Source: an uncultured Saprospirales bacterium | GTDB lineage: Bacteria; Bacteroidota; Bacteroidia; Chitinophagales; Saprospiraceae | Length of the DNA stretch: 32,724 bases | Reading direction: 5' to 3' | NCBI GenBank assembly: GCA_937864265.1 | Contig: CALMIR010000086.1 | Span: 1-32,724 of the forward strand | Shown here: positions 8,071-16,411 of the stretch, piece after piece | Numbering within the stretch: position 1 is the first letter of the stretch | Layout: each line of letters starts with the position of its first letter | Position numbers and translations under genes: made by a program | Notes under the pieces: model-generated | What the model was told of the DNA's origin: nothing | The model's input: only the letters and a program-made list of their open reading frames with translations | Databases searched by the model: none

Positions 8071-8415
8071 ATGTTAAAACTACTAGTTAGCTTGATTTTA
8101 TTAGCAACAGGGGAAATGAAAGCTCCTAACTTACTGAATGAAACTTGTAACTGCCCGGCGGTAGAGTCCCTTCAACCGGGTAGAAGCACAGGAAGCATTT
8201 ATACCATTGAGTGGCCTTCTGTATCAGGAGCAACGGCTTATGAGGTGTGGTATTATCGCCAAGAGGGCGCTCACACCAGTACTGTTTATCAAACTCCTAA
8301 TACCTATTTTGCTTTTTCCAATCTGATTGCCGGGCAATACACATTCTATGTGCGGGCGGTATGTACGCTGGAGAAAAGCGCTGTTATTGGTGTATATGAC
8401 ATCCTTGAGAACTAA
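8071..8415 (+). CDS. Small exported FN3-like protein
   Basis: 114 residues: a hydrophobic N-terminus (1-14) acting as a signal or anchor, a CxC pair at 26 and 28, and one fibronectin type III-like beta sandwich at about residues 40-105. The FN3 features are the TIEWPSVSGATAYEVWY strand B/C segment and the FSNLIAGQYTFYVRAVC strand F/G segment. A single FN3 domain with a secretion signal suggests an adhesive or carbohydrate-contacting envelope protein. It is transcribed divergently from the ECF sigma/anti-sigma pair and may be a target. A strong bidirectional terminator follows directly. Confidence 0.65.
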   Translation: MLKLLVSLILLATGEMKAPNLLNETCNCPAVESLQPGRSTGSIYTIEWPSVSGATAYEVWYYRQEGAHTSTVYQTPNTYFAFSNLIAGQYTFYVRAVCTLEKSAVIGVYDILEN

Positions 8416-8425
8416 AAAAAATTGC

Positions 8426-8456
8426 AGCAGAGGGGCTTAAAGCTCCTCTGCTTTTT
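8426..8456. terminator. Bidirectional terminator
   Basis: AGCAGAGG (8426-8433) pairs with CCTCTGCT (8445-8452). The stem extends inward with four more pairs (one G-U), leaving a 3-nt loop, then TTTTT on the plus strand and an A run upstream for the minus strand. It serves the FN3-like gene and the convergent gene, whose stop codon lies inside the hairpin. Confidence 0.8.
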
Positions 8457-9888
8457 CCAGCAACCAGTCTTTTAGTGCTATTGTAGTCCCATTTACTTGT
8501 ATTTGTTGTTTCCATGCAGCAACATCAGTCGCTTTTTTGTCAGGGTCAAGCAGCAGCCTGCACAAGGTTTTGAAATAATCAAGAAAATGATCGTAGGCAT
8601 TTTTTAATACCGCTGAGAGGCGCTTGTTATTCCTTAAATAAGACTTGAAGTTATTGACTTGCTTGTCGATTTCATCCATCTCTGCCTGCTTCATCAAAAA
8701 CAATTCATAAAGTATTCTAATCAGTAGCGAACGATGTCGGATATTATATTTTTCGTGGCTTCGCTTAGGAGACACATCCAGCAAATCTAGGGCATATTTA
8801 AAGTCAGCAGGCCTTTTGGTTTTCAGCCCTTTCTGGTAGTAAATAGAAGCTAGACAAAAGTTTTTCACTGTAATTCGTTCATTATCAGGTATATAGGTTA
8901 TGTGTGTGGCAAGTGCTTTTTCAGCCCAATTAAAATGCCCGGTTTTAGCCCCAATAATAATGATGTTGATAAAATGCCCCGGATTAATAGTACCGTTTAG
9001 TCCTATTAACAATTGCGCATCTACCGATTGTTTGTACAAATCGAATATGAAGGCCTCGTATGTTCCTTTGCCCCAATTAGCCTCCTGAATGGGAAAGCTA
9101 AGTATGAATTTTAGCGCCATGCGCCGTTCTATATCATCCATTTGGGGCAAACAATCTTCTAACTGTGCTTTTAGAGTAGGTGCATCAAATGGGCGGCGTT
9201 TGGAATATACATAAAAAAGGGCTAAAAATAGCCGAAATACTGCTGATACCTCCGCCTGTTCCTCTGCAATATAGGTTGCTGCATCGCTTAATAGCGGGCT
9301 TGTAACGGTTTGAATGTTCCTATGCAGGAGGATACTTTCCGTTGCTAATTCCAAGCTAGTGAGTGTGAAAAAGCGCTCAAGATGCTCGATATAATGCCGG
9401 AGGTAATCCATTTCGGGATTCAACGGCTCTGTTTCGGGGTGCAGATACAACCATTGGTAGTGGTGTGCTTTTTCCTGAAAGTATGCCTTGCCCCTTTGCT
9501 TGCCACTATCGAGTTTTTGTATGCGCTTGGTAATGGTATTTTTGAACAGGTTATAATCCGGGCGTTTGGCTAATGCGCGAATGAGTAACTCCTGCCTGCT
9601 TTTTTCATCGGTTTTTAGTTCGCCTAAGACGAGGTAGTCTTCCAGCAGCCGGCAAATGCCTGATTTGAGGTGACGCAATTTTTGGTCGTTGTAGGGTTCT
9701 CCTGGATAAGCGGCTGCGAACAAGTGCTCATTGCTATATTGGCTTTCTTTCTTCAAAGGATAATGCTGACCCAAATATTGAAAACAGCGTTGGTATTCTT
9801 CTTTTTCATTTTGAAAAAAAGCCTCTACCTCTTCCAGTTCGCTGGATTTTAAGATACGCATTAGGCTGGATAAAGTATTGCGGGACAT
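8437..9888 (-). CDS. Large helical protein of unknown function
   Basis: 483 residues from the ATG at 9888; an in-frame TTG at 9918 would add ten residues. No signal peptide or membrane span. The sequence is almost entirely alpha-helical and rich in Leu, Lys, Tyr and His, with segments resembling irregular helical repeats (for example FINIIIIGAKTGHFNWAEKA, with a TPR-like spacing). I recognise the style from Saprospiria genomes but no named family. Possible roles are scaffold or regulator. It is followed by a bidirectional terminator whose stem contains its stop codon. About 250 bp upstream of it are AT-rich and gene-free. Confidence 0.7.
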   Translation of the reverse strand: MSRNTLSSLMRILKSSELEEVEAFFQNEKEEYQRCFQYLGQHYPLKKESQYSNEHLFAAAYPGEPYNDQKLRHLKSGICRLLEDYLVLGELKTDEKSRQELLIRALAKRPDYNLFKNTITKRIQKLDSGKQRGKAYFQEKAHHYQWLYLHPETEPLNPEMDYLRHYIEHLERFFTLTSLELATESILLHRNIQTVTSPLLSDAATYIAEEQAEVSAVFRLFLALFYVYSKRRPFDAPTLKAQLEDCLPQMDDIERRMALKFILSFPIQEANWGKGTYEAFIFDLYKQSVDAQLLIGLNGTINPGHFINIIIIGAKTGHFNWAEKALATHITYIPDNERITVKNFCLASIYYQKGLKTKRPADFKYALDLLDVSPKRSHEKYNIRHRSLLIRILYELFLMKQAEMDEIDKQVNNFKSYLRNNKRLSAVLKNAYDHFLDYFKTLCRLLLDPDKKATDVAAWKQQIQVNGTTIALKDWLLEKAEEL

Positions 9889-10170
9889 TATTTTTTTGCC
9901 TGGAATTTTTTTGAACAAACAAATAAATGATTAAAAATTATATTTAATTGATAATAAATGAATTGTGATAAGATAGATAGGGTTATTACATGTGAAAAGC
10001 CGCTTTGTACATGCCAACAAACCAAATTCTGATGGCTTGCGGGATCATTTTCCTGATTCCATATTTGCCCTTGCCGAGCTTACTGGGGTGAAATTTTAAG
10101 CCCTAAAAAACGCCAAACGACAAAAATATTAAACTCTGTTGATTTTAAAAAAACATAAAAAAGGAAACGT

Positions 10171-10620
10171 ATGAGAACTTGGAATTTTAGTTTTTGGTTG
10201 CCAGTCCTTTTGCTTATTGGCCTGGCGTTTACGGGCTGCAAGAAAGACGATGATGGGGCGGGATCTTTGGAAGAGTGTTTGACTTCAGGATCAGGAGAAT
10301 GGGTAGTAACATCCTTTACGGAAGACGGAGATGAATTGGTAGGTAGTTCGGCACTATTCAATGCTTTCCAATTGAGGTTTAACCAATACAATCGAGCCGA
10401 CCAAAGAGGCAGTTTTAGTTGGACTTTAATCTATTTGGATGGCTCAACAGAAATTTGGAGTGGCAATTACGAAATCATAGAGTCCACAAGTGAAGTGGAA
10501 ATGACCTTCCTGACAGGAGTGAGTGGGTTTGTTATTTTTAAAACGGAATGCATCGGCGAGCGCCTAGAGTTGGACGGTAATCTGGATGGATTCAAATGGG
10601 TCATACAAGCCAGGAAATGA
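10171..10620 (+). CDS. Lipoprotein, lipocalin-like size, unknown
   Basis: 149 residues with a type II signal peptide: a hydrophobic stretch, then the lipobox FTGC with Cys23. The residues after the cysteine, KKDDD, resemble the K-(D/E)2 surface-export signal described for Bacteroidota lipoproteins, so display on the outer face is plausible. The mature part, about 125 residues, is beta-rich with a W-V-V-T-S-F start and a final GFKWVIQARK strand, like the lipocalin-like domains common in this phylum. It overlaps the next gene by 4 bp (ATGA at 10617-10620), so the two are translationally coupled. No function can be assigned. Confidence 0.75.
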   Translation: MRTWNFSFWLPVLLLIGLAFTGCKKDDDGAGSLEECLTSGSGEWVVTSFTEDGDELVGSSALFNAFQLRFNQYNRADQRGSFSWTLIYLDGSTEIWSGNYEIIESTSEVEMTFLTGVSGFVIFKTECIGERLELDGNLDGFKWVIQARK

Positions 10621-11090
10621 AAACGGCATTTATCTTACTCTTGTCACTTGCTGCCAACCTGCTGCTAGCCCAAACCACCGAGGAGGAGTACCAATACGTC
10701 GCCTACGGCTACAAGGAGCAGTTGCAGAAAGGGATGGACGACAAAAAAGGGTATTACTGGAAGCCTATTTTCCAATACAGGTTTACCTATCAGGAAGAGA
10801 GGTTTGTCAAGAAAATAACCTATACAGGGCTGTTCGACTTTGAAGGGCTGTACCTAATCGGCGAAACAGCGCCCCGCGCCGTTGTGGCTATTTTCCGCAA
10901 GGAAGACAACATGAGCAAAAAAGACGGCGTATTTCTGTGCGTGCCCCACCACAAATCTATGCAGGGCTTGCTGACAGAATCGGCGCGCTACCTGAAGGAA
11001 GACGTGAAATTTTCAGAAAATATCCTTTATCACTACACGATTGCTTTGGGCAGCCTGGCCATGGCGCTCTCGGAGCAAAAACAGGAATAA
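10617..11090 (+). CDS. Small secreted protein, unknown
   Basis: 157 residues. The start is chosen at the ATG that overlaps the preceding stop codon, because it gives a clean signal peptide (MKTAFILLLSLAANLLLAQ, cleavage after the Ala). The mature domain is mixed alpha/beta, lysine- and tyrosine-rich, without cysteine clusters or recognised motifs. Two lines of context support an exported role: a lipoprotein immediately upstream and a barrel-like protein 10 bp downstream. The three genes look like one operon. Confidence 0.7.
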   Translation: MKTAFILLLSLAANLLLAQTTEEEYQYVAYGYKEQLQKGMDDKKGYYWKPIFQYRFTYQEERFVKKITYTGLFDFEGLYLIGETAPRAVVAIFRKEDNMSKKDGVFLCVPHHKSMQGLLTESARYLKEDVKFSENILYHYTIALGSLAMALSEQKQE

Positions 11091-11100
11091 CGATAGAAAG

Positions 11101-11622
11101 ATGAAGACCCCTTTTTATATCATTTGGTTTTTTGTACTCTTATTTGCGGGAAACCTGAGTGCTCAAAATGTACTGAAAGTGAACCCTGCCGGGCTGCTGC
11201 TCAATACGGGTTCGGCTTCATTTGAGCGTTTTATCAATGACAATTGGTCGGCGCAGGCAGATGCCATGTTGCACAGCGCAGAGGTGGAAGGGTTGCAGTT
11301 TTCAGGTTTTGGCGTTGGGCTTTCCTTGCGCTATTATTTATCAGAACGGGTACGTCCAGGCGGTTTATTCGTCGCTCCGGGTGCCATCTTTCACTTCCTC
11401 AGCTTTGAGGATATTCAGCGCATAGACCACGATTATTCTCTGCCCGGCCTATGGCTCCAATTGGGACACCAATGGGTATTGGGCGGCGTTCTTACTTTGG
11501 AGTTAGGAGTTGGTGGGCAGTACGGATTTTTGTCTGAAATACCCAATTCCCCTAGCACAGATGCTTATTTTGGAGATGGTTTTTTCCCTTTTGGGAATAT
11601 CGGGCTGGGGGTAACCTTTTGA
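11101..11622 (+). CDS. Outer-membrane beta-barrel-like protein
   Basis: 173 residues from the ATG at 11101, where a signal peptide ending at LSAQ begins; an in-frame ATG at 11041 lies inside the preceding gene. The mature part alternates short amphipathic strands with glycine turns (FERFINDNWSAQADAML, GVGLSLRYYLSE, LQLGHQWVLGGVLTLELGVG) and ends in an aromatic residue (GLGVTF), the usual C-terminal signature of small barrels of the OmpW/OMP_b-brl kind. It ends an apparent three-gene exported operon and is followed by two hairpins. Confidence 0.75.
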   Translation: MKTPFYIIWFFVLLFAGNLSAQNVLKVNPAGLLLNTGSASFERFINDNWSAQADAMLHSAEVEGLQFSGFGVGLSLRYYLSERVRPGGLFVAPGAIFHFLSFEDIQRIDHDYSLPGLWLQLGHQWVLGGVLTLELGVGGQYGFLSEIPNSPSTDAYFGDGFFPFGNIGLGVTF

Positions 11623-11656
11623 ATGGAAAGATCTTATTATTTCGCTCCTATTTAAC

Positions 11657-11689
11657 AATCGGCATTGATGTGAATCTTCAATGCCGATT
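11657..11689 (+). terminator. Terminator after the exported operon
   Basis: AATCGGCATTGA (11657-11668) pairs perfectly with TCAATGCCGATT (11678-11689) over a 9-nt loop, followed by a short T-rich tail. It closes the 10171-11622 operon. Confidence 0.8.
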
Positions 11690-11697
11690 TTGTGTTA

Positions 11698-11719
11698 AGT
11701 CGTTTGCACAACGACTTTT
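11698..11719 (+). terminator. Second small hairpin with T tail
   Basis: AGTCGTT (11698-11704) pairs with AACGACT (11710-11716), 5-nt loop, then TTTT. It lies 8 bp after the first terminator hairpin and may be a backup terminator. Confidence 0.5.
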
Positions 11720-11735
11720 AGATTTATCAGTTTCA

Positions 11736-11817
11736 TTTCAATAGGAGGGGATACGCTTCAAGTGAGTATTTAGCCCTATTGAAAGGGCAAATCGGGCAAT
11801 TTATTTTTTCTGCGGTA
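11736..11817 (+). repeat. Diverged single copy of the 120-bp structured repeat
   Basis: A 10-bp perfect stem (11736-11745 and 11775-11784) surrounds a 29-nt loop. The loop contains TCAAGTGA and ends in TTTAGC, with the next base pair completing TTTAGCCC. A core with AAATCGGG and TTTTTTCTGCGG follows. Loop length, loop end and core match the tandem units at 32522-32724, while the stem sequence differs but still pairs. The right-hand half of the second hairpin is absent. It ends 28 bp before the CHAT gene. Confidence 0.65.
11779..11809 (+). promoter_or_regulatory. Possible -33/-7 promoter within the repeat, before the CHAT gene
   Basis: TTG at 11779-11781, a 20-bp spacer and TATTTTTT at 11802-11809 (one mismatch to TAnnTTTG) lie 36 bp before the ATG. 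The -33 element falls in the repeat's stem and the -7 element in its conserved core, so the repeat may supply the promoter. Confidence 0.3.
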
Positions 11818-11845
11818 CTAAATTCCACATTCAAAAACAAGCATC

Positions 11846-14752
11846 ATGAGACCACACCTAATATTCAAAACGGTTCTTCTATTGATGGGCTTTATGGCAA
11901 TTCAATCCGCCCAGGCTCAACAGCCTTTTGATACGCTTCAGTTCAGGTTATTGTACGATTCCATACAACATTACAACTATCAGGGGCAGTACGAAGATGC
12001 TTTTCGTACGGCAAACTACTTATATGATTGGTCGCAAAGCCATGCCGATGCTTACCCGGAGCAGCATGCTTTTGCCTGTCAGGGCTTAGGCGTTGCCTAT
12101 TATCAGTTGGGCGAATTGGACACTGCTCGGGCATTGATCAAAAAGTGTCTGAACATGCGTTTGGACTTATTCGGGTCTAATTATGCGGAATTGGCTACTA
12201 CCTACGGCACTTTGAGCACCATCTATATTGACCAGTATGATATGGATTCTGCACGCTATTATGTGGAGAAAGAGCTACAGCTTTTGGCGCGGTATTATGT
12301 GCCAGGGCATCGCATATATGCAATTCCATTCAATACCTTGGGTATCATCCATGAATTGGAGGGGAATTACGGAAAGGCGCTGAGTGTATATCGCCAAGCC
12401 CTAGACATTAAATTGACCCAACCAGGGTTTTCAGCCATGCATATTGCCAATACTTACAGTAATATGGGAGCCTTATATTTGGTACTAGAGCAAAACGATC
12501 AGGCTATCACCTATTTTTCCAATGCGCAAGTATATCTGGAGAAAGCGGGATTGCAGCAGACCAAAGATTATGCCATTATTTTGATGAATGTGGGTACTGC
12601 TTATTACAATGCTAATGATTTGACCGTTGCTGGAAAATACTTGACCCAAGCGGACGAAGTGGCGAAAAAAACGATGAACCCCAAACATCCGCAATATGGG
12701 TTATTGTGTCTCAATCTGGGGAATTTGTATCAAGCGCATCCAAAAGACTATGCACGCTCGCGCGAAAAGCTTGATGAAGCATGGCATATTTTTCAATATA
12801 ATTTCGGAGATGAAAATTATTACCACTCGGCCTGTTATGTTGCTTTAGGGCATTATTTCCTCAAGCAAGTAGAATACGATTCTTCTTTGCATTATTTTCA
12901 AAAAGCACTGGTAAATTTAGAGAACAGCATTGGAGGAAGTCACACCGAAGCCCTTCGAGTACTCAATAACATAGGCACGGCTTATGACAAACTAGGCCAA
13001 TACGAGGCCGCTGTAAATACGTTTCAAGAGGCCATTATCCGGCAAGAAGCCAAATACGAACAACTTGGCATAGCACGGATACCAACGCTTGACTACTTGG
13101 ACGCGCACTACAACCTGGCCAATATGTACCTGGGCGAATATAAAAGGACTCGTAATCCGATGATTCGGGAGCAGGCCATTGCGCAAACAGCTAAGATGTT
13201 AACATTATTTGAATCCATGAGCGCGCTGTTGGAAAGCGATTTTTCCAGACAAAGTTTTGTTCAAAAAAGTTATTCGGTCTATCAATTGGCCATTCAAGCA
13301 GCTATTAATGAAGGCGATTTGGAGCGGGCATTCAAACATTCTGAAGAGAGCAAGGCCATCGGCTTGTACGCCAGTATGAAAAAACATCGTGCCCAACGTT
13401 CGGCTGGAATACCCGAAGATATACTGTCATCGCTGGAGCAAACGGAGAAGGCTATTTATATAGCGGAGAAAGAATTAATGCTTCAGCTTGATGAAGGTCA
13501 ATTGAATCAGGTGGCGTCTAAACGAGCGCAGTTGGATTCGCTCCAGGAGGTTCGTCAAAATCTTGAGCACCGTATTAGGCAACAATTACCAGCAGAAGAG
13601 CGCATCAAGCTGGAGCGAAAATCGCTGGATGTTGCAGATGTCCAAAATGGATTATTGACAAAAAGTCAGGCATTGATTGAGTATTTTCCAGGCGATAGCG
13701 TGCTCTACATTTTCCTCATTCGCCCCGATACCTGTCTGGTAAAAGAACTAGATTTGCCTTTTGATATAAAAGAAGCGGTGAGCGCTCTAAGGACGGCTAT
13801 TCTGGACTCGACGGGCACATTCAGCAGGGAGTTTGTAAAACAAGCCAGAAGCTTATACCAACTATTAATTGAGCCGATTGAAAAAGAACTGATTGGCATA
13901 CATCAGTTGATGATAATACCTGACGGCGCATTGAATCAACTCCCATTTGAAGCCCTGCTGAGCAGCGATTTTGCCCACCCCTCCACCAAATATGAGCTAC
14001 ACCCTTACTTGGTTCATCAATTTCAAATCGCTTATGGCTTCTCGGCGACTTCTAACTACGCCCTTCAAGAGCAATTACACAAGGAAAGGCCTCTAAAAGA
14101 ATTCTTAGGCTTTGCGCCTTTCTACAATTTTGAGTATAAAAAAAGCAATGCTGAAAGGCAAGGCAGCACCATAACTTATGGCGCACTTAACTTCTCAGAC
14201 GATGAGGTCTATGGAATTATCGATTTAATAGGCGACGGAACTCCATTGGTGGGCATAGATGCCACTAAAATTCAACTGGATCATTTAATTAGCGATTACC
14301 GGATCATCCATATAGCTACCCATGCGGAGGCTGATTTTGTACAAAAGGATGTCTCTTTTTTGGTGTGTTTTCCTTTAGAAGATAATGAAGATGCCTATTT
14401 GTTATACGTTCACGATATTTATGGCAGGCGCCTGAAAGCCGATATGGTCGTTTTGTCTGCTTGTCAGACGGCTTTGGGGTACTTTCAGGAAGGAGAAGGC
14501 ATTATGGGACTTACTCGGGCTTGCTTATTTGCCGGAGCCAAATGTGTAGTAAGTACTTTATGGACAGTCAATGATCCTTCTACAAAAGACATTATGTTAG
14601 CATATTATGGCATTTTAAAACAGCGTAAATCAAAAGATGAGGCTTTGTGTGTTGCTAAACGGCAATACATCAAACAACACAAAGGCGCTGCCGCTAAGCC
14701 TTATTTTTGGGCGGGCTTTGTTCCTGTTGGCGATATTTCACCATTGTGGTAA
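11846..14752 (+). CDS. Exported TPR-CHAT domain protein (caspase-like fold)
   Basis: 968 residues. A signal peptide (1-25, ending AQAQQ) directs it out of the cytoplasm. About residues 35-430 are a run of tetratricopeptide repeats (for example AFACQGLGVAYYQLGELDTA). A coiled-coil-like helical segment lies at about 510-590. The C-terminal CHAT domain at about 650-965 has the caspase-type dyad His826 in HIATHA and Cys873 in VVLSACQT, followed by GLTRACLFAGAKCVVSTLW. CHAT proteins are cysteine peptidases or peptidase-like effectors; Bacteroidota carry many with export signals whose substrates are unknown. Both catalytic residues are intact. A structured repeat lies directly upstream and a barrel-like gene downstream. 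Confidence 0.92.
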   Translation: MRPHLIFKTVLLLMGFMAIQSAQAQQPFDTLQFRLLYDSIQHYNYQGQYEDAFRTANYLYDWSQSHADAYPEQHAFACQGLGVAYYQLGELDTARALIKKCLNMRLDLFGSNYAELATTYGTLSTIYIDQYDMDSARYYVEKELQLLARYYVPGHRIYAIPFNTLGIIHELEGNYGKALSVYRQALDIKLTQPGFSAMHIANTYSNMGALYLVLEQNDQAITYFSNAQVYLEKAGLQQTKDYAIILMNVGTAYYNANDLTVAGKYLTQADEVAKKTMNPKHPQYGLLCLNLGNLYQAHPKDYARSREKLDEAWHIFQYNFGDENYYHSACYVALGHYFLKQVEYDSSLHYFQKALVNLENSIGGSHTEALRVLNNIGTAYDKLGQYEAAVNTFQEAIIRQEAKYEQLGIARIPTLDYLDAHYNLANMYLGEYKRTRNPMIREQAIAQTAKMLTLFESMSALLESDFSRQSFVQKSYSVYQLAIQAAINEGDLERAFKHSEESKAIGLYASMKKHRAQRSAGIPEDILSSLEQTEKAIYIAEKELMLQLDEGQLNQVASKRAQLDSLQEVRQNLEHRIRQQLPAEERIKLERKSLDVADVQNGLLTKSQALIEYFPGDSVLYIFLIRPDTCLVKELDLPFDIKEAVSALRTAILDSTGTFSREFVKQARSLYQLLIEPIEKELIGIHQLMIIPDGALNQLPFEALLSSDFAHPSTKYELHPYLVHQFQIAYGFSATSNYALQEQLHKERPLKEFLGFAPFYNFEYKKSNAERQGSTITYGALNFSDDEVYGIIDLIGDGTPLVGIDATKIQLDHLISDYRIIHIATHAEADFVQKDVSFLVCFPLEDNEDAYLLYVHDIYGRRLKADMVVLSACQTALGYFQEGEGIMGLTRACLFAGAKCVVSTLWTVNDPSTKDIMLAYYGILKQRKSKDEALCVAKRQYIKQHKGAAAKPYFWAGFVPVGDISPLW

Positions 14753-14974
14753 AGTCGTGGAGTAAAAAATGGCCAGCCAAAAAGATTATGGTGCTTTGCC
14801 AGTTTTGTCAATCAGTTACCCACAAAAAAACATCGCATAACGCAAATTTTTAAAAAATTTCATTATCATTGTCCGGTTGTTTCTCAATGAATAAGTGGCA
14901 ATGGTAAATAATTAATACCCGCAGCTGTATTCCTTGTATAATAACCCACCATCAGAAAACAAAATGACACAGAT

Positions 14975-16294
14975 ATGAAAACAATGCTCTCCGTTTTATT
15001 GGCCTGCCTTTTCTGCGGTGCCGCTTTCGCCCAAATCAGCTACTACGACTTGAACGCTTATCGCCCCCGTTACGACGAACGACCTGTGATGTCCATTAAG
15101 TGGGATGGATTTAGTTATAACAATGCGCAGAAAGGCTTGCCGCCTGATTATGCCCATCGCCTTTCCATTCCATTTGGTTGGAGAACTACTAGAAACCAGG
15201 ATCAATCGTACAGACAGTTCTCATTGAATGAAAGCATAGCTTTTGATTTTAATGATAAAAGCTTCAGTTGGCAGAATAGAACATTGGCATCCTGGACTAA
15301 TCTTCAATACAGAGATAATCAATTGAAATTTGGAACAGAATTAGGTTTGAATAACGATTATTCTAAAAATAAGCCTTTAAATGTTGAGCCGGATTACAAA
15401 GATCGAATCTGGTCGGCAGGTATTAGTGCAGATGTTTTCTTGGGAAAAGGGCGTATCGAATTTGCGGAAGATGCACTACTTTCGACTTGGATTTTTGAAG
15501 ATTTATTGGAAGCTGGCGTCATTAGTCAAGCTTCTAGTGAAGAAATAGAATCCTTAGCTCGGGTAATCACCAGTACCATTGGCCGCCGCGTATTTGACAA
15601 TAGACGCCTTAGGATTTTTGAACTCAAACAGTTGAATGATTTTTTCGTTGGCAATGGGCTAAAAGAGAGCTTTGATTTATTCGCTGTACTCAACGACAAT
15701 TGGGGCTTCGCACAGCGCTTGACCTTGCCCACAGGAACTCAGTTTAGGTATGGAGTTTCTGGGAATTTGGCTTTACTTGATAGGTTTAAAAATAGTTCTC
15801 CAGATATTGACTTTCAGATTAGGAACAACTCGATGGGGCTTTATTCTTCTTGGGTAAATGGTCGCATGATTCAGACCAACCGCTCGGTCAACCAAACGAT
15901 TAGAACGGGAATCGATTATGATATTGAATATATAGTAAACGAAGGCACTTTCTTCTCAACAGATAACACTAGGACTTGGGCTGTACCTCATGCCTCTTGG
16001 GAACGGAGTTGGACCTGGTATCCCAATTCCAGGGTTATGTGGCAGGCTTTTCAACGCATTCGAGGAAGCTATAGGATTCCTTTATCCGATTCTTCTCTAC
16101 CCGATGTTGAATTGCCAGGAAGCGAAATAAGCGTAGTATCTCAAACTGCTTTTTCAATGCGTTATTTGTTTAACTATAACTGGTCATTGGAGGCCAGTGC
16201 ATCTATTCGCCTAAGAGGCAACTATTTAGAAAATGATTTTTACGGGGGATATTGGCATTCTTTTTCCCTGGAAACCACCTATTTCATCAGGTAA
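14975..16294 (+). CDS. Large outer-membrane barrel-like protein
   Basis: 439 residues with a signal peptide ending AAFAQ (residues 1-20). The mature protein is rich in alternating aromatic and polar residues with Trp/Tyr/Asn-rich strands (SWQNRTLASWTNLQYRD, FGTELGLNNDYSKNK, MGLYSSWVNGRMIQTNRS) and ends in SFSLETTYFIR, all typical of an outer-membrane beta-barrel of 12 or more strands. One internal helical insert lies at about residues 165-205. I do not recognise a named family. It follows the CHAT gene by 222 bp that hold no gene, and ends in a very long hairpin terminator shared with the convergent protease gene. Confidence 0.75.
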   Translation: MKTMLSVLLACLFCGAAFAQISYYDLNAYRPRYDERPVMSIKWDGFSYNNAQKGLPPDYAHRLSIPFGWRTTRNQDQSYRQFSLNESIAFDFNDKSFSWQNRTLASWTNLQYRDNQLKFGTELGLNNDYSKNKPLNVEPDYKDRIWSAGISADVFLGKGRIEFAEDALLSTWIFEDLLEAGVISQASSEEIESLARVITSTIGRRVFDNRRLRIFELKQLNDFFVGNGLKESFDLFAVLNDNWGFAQRLTLPTGTQFRYGVSGNLALLDRFKNSSPDIDFQIRNNSMGLYSSWVNGRMIQTNRSVNQTIRTGIDYDIEYIVNEGTFFSTDNTRTWAVPHASWERSWTWYPNSRVMWQAFQRIRGSYRIPLSDSSLPDVELPGSEISVVSQTAFSMRYLFNYNWSLEASASIRLRGNYLENDFYGGYWHSFSLETTYFIR

Positions 16295-16298
16295 TTAC

Positions 16299-16358
16299 CC
16301 CCTACCCCACAACGAAAAGCCCATTTTATTAAGCGGGCTTTTCGTTGTGGGGTAGGGG
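16299..16358. terminator. Bidirectional terminator with a perfect 24-bp stem
   Basis: Positions 16299-16322 and 16335-16358 are exact reverse complements around a 12-nt loop. The stem starts CCCCTACCCC and ends AAAAGCCC. It lies between the convergent barrel gene and the C1A protease gene. The stem is unusually long for a terminator. Confidence 0.75.
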
Positions 16359-16411
16359 AGTTAGATGTTGCTCTTCCTTTAGACCACAAGAGTTGGCAAA
16401 GTAAGCATCCC

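Noticed and set aside
9919-10170. A further copy of the 120-bp element or a small gene
   Set aside because: It was scanned for the AAATCGGG core, the TTTAGCCC loop end and paired arms. None is present, and no ORF with a plausible start was found.
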